From: Candidatus Woesearchaeota archaeon
Lineage (GTDB): Archaea; Nanobdellota; Nanobdellia; Woesearchaeales; UBA525
Reading direction: 5' to 3'
DNA: 13,993 bases
Assembly: GCA_003694385.1 (NCBI GenBank)
Contig: RFKA01000085.1
Coordinates: forward strand, 1 to 13,993
This document shows positions 11,117 to 13,993 of this stretch, in pieces. The notes beneath the pieces are model-generated. The model searched no databases. It was not told the DNA's origin and saw nothing but the letters and a program-made list of their open reading frames with translations. Position 1 is the stretch's first letter; the number at the start of each line of letters is the position of its first letter. A program made the translations under genes and the position numbers.

Positions 11117-11908
11117 CTACAGACAGCCTTCTTTTTTGCAAATTATTTGTTCGTCAGCAGAGCCGCGTATCGCCTCCCACAATGTCCTGACGGCGAACGC
11201 CGCGAGCGGCTCGAGGTTGCGGCAATCAGCTTCGTTATACGCGAGGAGCACGTCGAGGAACTCGCCTTCTTGCGTCAAGCAATACTGTTGCCACAACAGC
11301 ACCGCGTCGTCACCCGACACTCCCTGAAGCGCCGCCTCACGCGTAATCCCGAGCTGCCGCTCGATACTCTTCAGGCCGCCCGCGTAGCCGAGGCGCGCGA
11401 GCACGTGACGCACATCCACGTGGATGATGTCCTCTGGGAACACATTGCCGAAGTAGCGCCGGAGCACGGGCAGGTCGAACGATGAGCCATTGAACGTGAC
11501 GACGACGCGGAAGCGCGACAAGTACTCACGAACGAGCTCCTTGTCAAGGTTGTGTCCTCGGACGAATGCCACGTAGGTTTCGCCGTCCCAGCAGCCAAGG
11601 ACTGTTACGTCACCATAGCTCCCCGAGGTCTCGATATCCAAGAACACCGCCTCGTCTTTGAGGAGCGGGTAGAGGCGCCAGTGCTCGCTCTTTGGGAGGC
11701 CGAGGCGTTCGTAGGCGCGCGCTTGGAGTAGTGCTTCCGCCCGTAACAACTGTCGATCATAGAACGCTTTCCGCGCAAGGCCGAAGCCGGGGATTCGCTG
11801 CGCGGCGAGGAACGCGTCCCAGTCGTGTATGCCTGCGCGCCAGAGGCGCTGCTCGCCACTGGTGCTTACGCGGTCGAGCATGATGAAACTGCTGCGCACG
11901 AGGTGCAT
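11117..11908 (-). CDS. YprB-type RNase H-like (DEDDy) exonuclease
   Basis: A 263-aa protein. Residues about 85-245 form an RNase H-like 3'-5' exonuclease domain of the YprB/RNase_H_2 type. Exo I is FLDIETSG (D91, E93). Exo II is VTFNGSSFDLPVL (N140, D145). A conserved VDVRHVLARLG follows (163-173). Exo III is AYNEADCRNL (Y224, D228), the Y-x3-D pattern of the DEDDy subclass, so all catalytic acids are present. Residues about 15-80 match the usual N-terminal part of the family (SGEQRLWRAGIHDWDAFLAA, then SEHWRLYPLLKDEAVFLD). The substrate is unknown, and it is not fused to a helicase or Cas4-like domain. The C-terminus ends with two Cys (CKKEGC). The ATG at 11908 lies 22-28 bp from a TATA-like element, fitting a leaderless start. 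It is divergent from the coiled-coil gene. Confidence 0.88.
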   Translation of the reverse strand: MHLVRSSFIMLDRVSTSGEQRLWRAGIHDWDAFLAAQRIPGFGLARKAFYDRQLLRAEALLQARAYERLGLPKSEHWRLYPLLKDEAVFLDIETSGSYGDVTVLGCWDGETYVAFVRGHNLDKELVREYLSRFRVVVTFNGSSFDLPVLRRYFGNVFPEDIIHVDVRHVLARLGYAGGLKSIERQLGITREAALQGVSGDDAVLLWQQYCLTQEGEFLDVLLAYNEADCRNLEPLAAFAVRTLWEAIRGSADEQIICKKEGCL

Positions 11909-11929
11909 GCAGTGACACGCCGAGGAGTG

Positions 11930-11936
11930 TTTAAAG
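11930..11936 (-). promoter_or_regulatory. TATA-like element for the YprB-type exonuclease
   Basis: CTTTAAA on the minus strand, 22-28 bp upstream of the ATG at 11908. It is one half of an 86-bp divergent promoter region. Confidence 0.5.
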
Positions 11937-11962
11937 ACGCTGTGTGTGCGTGACCAGTGGAA

Positions 11963-11970
11963 AACTATAA
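11963..11970 (+). promoter_or_regulatory. TATA box for the coiled-coil gene
   Basis: CTATAAAA, about 25-32 bp before the GTG at 11995, consistent with a leaderless mRNA. Its position may be off by one or two bases. Confidence 0.55.
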
Positions 11971-11994
11971 AATGCGCGCCGCGCTCAACACACG

Positions 11995-12504
11995 GTGCTC
12001 ACGCTGAAGAAACACTATGAACGAAAGAGTGACGAGGAGCTCCGCGCAATACGCAAGGGCTTTGCGGACGAGCTCGCCAAAGTCCAGGCGGAACTCAAGG
12101 ACTACGAGAACCGTCTCGGCGTGCTCAAAGAAGACTATGGGAAGCTCCGTGATGCCGATGAGCGCTACACGCTCTACGAGCAGAAGCTCCTCGAGCGCAT
12201 CGAGCAGCTCCGGAGCGAGCTCCCCAATGATGACTTGGCGAGCCTGCACGGCAACCCCCGCGAACACGCGCGCGCAGTCCTTCAGCAGATACGCGCGCTC
12301 GAAGAGCACGGATTGTCACCCGCGGACAAGGCGTTGCACGAGACCTGGCGCCGAGCGGCACCCATGCTCGACCGCATGAAGGACTACGAAGAGAAAGTGA
12401 GTCGCCTGCAAGAACGGTGCGCGGAACTCCATGGAGAGCTTGAGAAAGTTGATGAGGCGCTCGCCAAGCGGCTCCCTTCTCAAGTGGGTGATGCGAATGC
12501 GTAG
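11995..12504 (+). CDS. Coiled-coil protein of unknown function
   Basis: A 169-aa hydrophilic protein with two predicted coiled coils. Residues about 4-77 have regular Leu/Ile/Tyr heptads in a Glu/Lys/Arg-rich background (KVQAELKDYENRLGVLKEDY). Residues about 124-160 are a second coil (YEEKVSRLQERCAELHGELE). They are joined by a linker with NDDLASLHGNPREHAR and GLSPADKALHETW. No membrane helix or known domain is visible. An N-terminal K-K-H-Y-E-R-K is followed directly by the coil. The GTG start at 11995 sits at leaderless distance from a TATA box, and no ATG near the N-terminus is a better candidate. The shared 86-bp divergent promoter region with the exonuclease could mean co-regulation. Its function is unknown, and coiled-coil similarity to other proteins would not be informative. 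Confidence 0.75.
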   Translation: MLTLKKHYERKSDEELRAIRKGFADELAKVQAELKDYENRLGVLKEDYGKLRDADERYTLYEQKLLERIEQLRSELPNDDLASLHGNPREHARAVLQQIRALEEHGLSPADKALHETWRRAAPMLDRMKDYEEKVSRLQERCAELHGELEKVDEALAKRLPSQVGDANA

Positions 12505-12558
12505 AGTTCACTCGTCGCTCCGCGCTCTGTGCGGACAAGGGTGTATTGGGTGGGCGCG

Positions 12559-12993
12559 ATGAACACCTTCCTCATCTTCTTCTGGGTCTGGATGGCAATG
12601 GTCGCGAACAGCTTCTGGGAAGCCTACGTCGAAGGCAAGGACGCGTGGAACAAGGGCAAGGTCGGCTGGGAACTCCGCGTCGGGAAATACTCACTCACCG
12701 CGTACCAGTTCTTCCTCTGGTGGGTGATGTGGCCGCTCTTGCTCCTGCTGCCGCTCGTCGCGTACGGCTGGGATACGCGCCTCTTTGGCATCCTGCTCAG
12801 CGCGTACGCAAGTGGCATCGTGCTCGAGGATTTCCTCTGGTTCGTCGTCAATCCCGTCGTGCCATTCAAGAATTGGAACCCGCACTGGGCGTACTACTAC
12901 CCGTGGCTCGTTGCGGGGCGCTTCCGCGTCCCCCTCCTCTACATTGTCGGCATCCTCGTCGCGATTCTCAGCTGGGCGTTATTCTGGCACTGA
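12559..12993 (+). CDS. Four-helix integral membrane protein, unknown function
   Basis: A 144-aa, Trp- and Tyr-rich membrane protein with helices at about residues 1-19, 47-69, 74-96 and 123-143. A polar loop between helices 1 and 2 has FWEAYVEGKDAWNKGKVGWE. After helix 3 comes L-E-D-F-L-W-F-V-V-N-P, then NWNPHWAYYYPW before helix 4. These charged and aromatic residues inside or next to helices look conserved in kind, and I recall similar uncharacterised archaeal membrane proteins, but I cannot name a family. I chose the ATG at 12559, preceded by GGGTGGG at 4 nt. In-frame GTG codons at 12529, 12541 and 12550 are alternatives. Its last 15 bp overlap the 3' end of the convergent deoxyhypusine synthase gene. 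Confidence 0.75.
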   Translation: MNTFLIFFWVWMAMVANSFWEAYVEGKDAWNKGKVGWELRVGKYSLTAYQFFLWWVMWPLLLLLPLVAYGWDTRLFGILLSAYASGIVLEDFLWFVVNPVVPFKNWNPHWAYYYPWLVAGRFRVPLLYIVGILVAILSWALFWH

Positions 12994-13989
12994 GTGCTCT
13001 TCTGGCTTTGCGTGCTTCGCGAAGCTCCCCGCCATGATGAGCGGCCACGCGATACTCGCGTCGCAACGCACCTTCACGCGCGGTGAGCGCGGCTTCACTT
13101 TGCCCCAGGTGATTGCCTCCTCGATGTTCCCGCCACTATCACTGCCGTCGAAGCCATCCGACGTGTTGATGTACACTGCGTAATCCACTCCTTCACGAAA
13201 AATATTTGTGTTCAGGATGTAGTGCTTCACTGTTCCCGCACCGAGGAGGATCGCCCCGACAGGGTCATTATTCAGCGCTGTTTTCACCATGAAGTCCATG
13301 TCTTCTGTGACATCGATGTGGAAGTCAGGGTGTTGTTGCCGGAAGAAATGACAGAGGTCGCCGAACGAACCGTCCATCAACGCCGGTACGAGTACGGGGA
13401 TGTCATGCTTCGCCGCCCAGTAGAGAAAGCTCTCCTCATTATTAATCGCAAGGCCGAGCTCCCGCGTGATGACTCGAGAGGTCACCACTCGTCCCTGCTT
13501 CGTGTACTGCTCATAAACGTGCGCGAGCACCTTGCGCATGAACTTGTCGAGGGGGACGAACTGGTCGTTCGCGACGAAGATGTTTCCGATACGGTTCACG
13601 CCGTTCTCGAAAAGTACTTCGCCTTTCGCGTCAAACTCGCCGAGCCGGAACGACCCCCAGCACTTGAGCAGGTCTTCGTCGATGCCGCCACAGGCTGTCA
13701 CCATGCAGCGCACGAGCTGGTGTTTTGCGAGGAACGTGATGCTCTCTCTGAGCCCGCAACTCACCATGTTGCTCGTGAAGCCAAAAAAGATGAATGCGTG
13801 TTCGCGCCGCATAATATTGATGATGTCGATTGCTTTCGCCAGGTTGCTGCCCTGAAAGCCCATGCCCGCGTAACCCTTCAGTAATTCATCGAGATTGAGG
13901 CGCTCGAAGTCAGGCCCTCTAATCTCTTTTAGTGTGCTGAGGTCCGCGACCGTGCGGACATCATTGAATTGTGCATGTTTTTCATTCAT
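12979..13989 (-). CDS. dys: Deoxyhypusine synthase
   Basis: A 336-aa protein matching deoxyhypusine synthase. The enzyme uses NAD and spermidine to transfer an aminobutyl group to a lysine of translation factor aIF5A, the first step of hypusine formation. Hallmarks in order: GFQGSNLAKAIDIIN (44-58), FFGFTSNMVSCGLRE (68-82), VTACGGIDEDLLKC (97-110), RIGNIFVANDQFVP (133-146), ILLGAGTVKHYILNTN (247-262), then the NAD/active-site block GVDYAVYINTSDGFDGSDSG (267-286). EEAITWGKVK (290-299) follows, where K297 corresponds to the lysine that forms the covalent intermediate. DASIAWPLIMAGSFA closes the core. The length is normal. The ATG at 13989 is only 4 bp from the window edge, so its promoter is not visible. 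The stop lies 15 bp inside the convergent membrane-protein gene. Confidence 0.96.
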   Translation of the reverse strand: MNEKHAQFNDVRTVADLSTLKEIRGPDFERLNLDELLKGYAGMGFQGSNLAKAIDIINIMRREHAFIFFGFTSNMVSCGLRESITFLAKHQLVRCMVTACGGIDEDLLKCWGSFRLGEFDAKGEVLFENGVNRIGNIFVANDQFVPLDKFMRKVLAHVYEQYTKQGRVVTSRVITRELGLAINNEESFLYWAAKHDIPVLVPALMDGSFGDLCHFFRQQHPDFHIDVTEDMDFMVKTALNNDPVGAILLGAGTVKHYILNTNIFREGVDYAVYINTSDGFDGSDSGGNIEEAITWGKVKPRSPRVKVRCDASIAWPLIMAGSFAKHAKPEEHSVPE

Positions 13990-13993
13990 GATA

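Noticed and set aside
12529..12558. Ten-residue longer N-terminus of the membrane protein
   Set aside because: The ATG at 12559 has a better ribosome-binding sequence and begins directly with a membrane helix. The GTG alternatives cannot be fully excluded.

Overview
The window looks like chromosomal DNA from an archaeon. It carries archaeal/eukaryotic-type ribosomal proteins (eS19, eL39, eL31, eL15, eL21), archaeal RNA polymerase subunits Rpo4 and Rpo11, deoxyhypusine synthase and a DUF655 protein. Many genes have an AT-rich TATA-like element about 25 bp before the start codon, as in leaderless archaeal transcripts. A DPANN (Woesearchaeota-like) origin is my inference, from the tandem nucleotidyltransferase protein, the BofA-like membrane protein, the 'GY-repeat' membrane protein and the very tight packing. 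It is not proven. I see no rRNA, tRNA, CRISPR array, transposase or other mobile element.

Layout. 1-384: 5'-proximal part of a minus-strand membrane protein with two helical repeats, cut by the window edge. 514-1836: MscS-type channel and Rpo11 on the plus strand. 2025-5400: minus-strand block with a CBS-pair protein, a 91-aa helical protein, a 602-aa nucleotidyltransferase-fold protein with a duplicated and degenerate N-terminal copy, and a 193-aa unknown. 5614-6534: a 306-aa unknown. 6749-8215: eS19-eL39-eL31 operon, in which eS19 and eL31 both have long low-complexity C-terminal tails. 8216-8512: a convergent HPF/RaiA-like ribosome hibernation protein that abuts eL31 with no gap. 8727-9455: eL15 and a 52-aa zinc-finger-like protein. 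9468-11038: minus-strand eL21-Rpo4-DUF655 cluster behind a BofA-like protein. 11117-11908: YprB-type RNase H-like exonuclease, divergent from a coiled-coil protein (11995-12504). 12559-12993: a four-helix membrane protein overlapping, tail to tail, deoxyhypusine synthase (12979-13989).

How they fit together. Much of the window is translation and transcription machinery: ribosomal proteins, a ribosome-dimerising/hibernation factor, the enzyme for hypusine formation on aIF5A, and two RNAP subunits. Between these lie membrane proteins and several lineage-specific unknowns. Transcription start signals fall into two classes. One has TATA 22-33 bp before the start codon (leaderless). The other has TATA 36-58 bp, or for eS19 and eL15 about 90-110 bp, before the start, usually with a Shine-Dalgarno (GAGGTG/GGAGG-like) just before the start. 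No stretch over 300 bp lacks a gene; the largest gaps are about 190-240 bp and hold promoters and small repeats.

The most interesting points are the degenerate duplicated nucleotidyltransferase and its co-transcribed 91-aa partner with a C-terminal R-x4-H, the paired low-complexity tails on eS19 and eL31, the 52-aa zinc-knuckle protein, and perfect or near-perfect repeats placed exactly at two core promoters (395-426 and 5445-5461).
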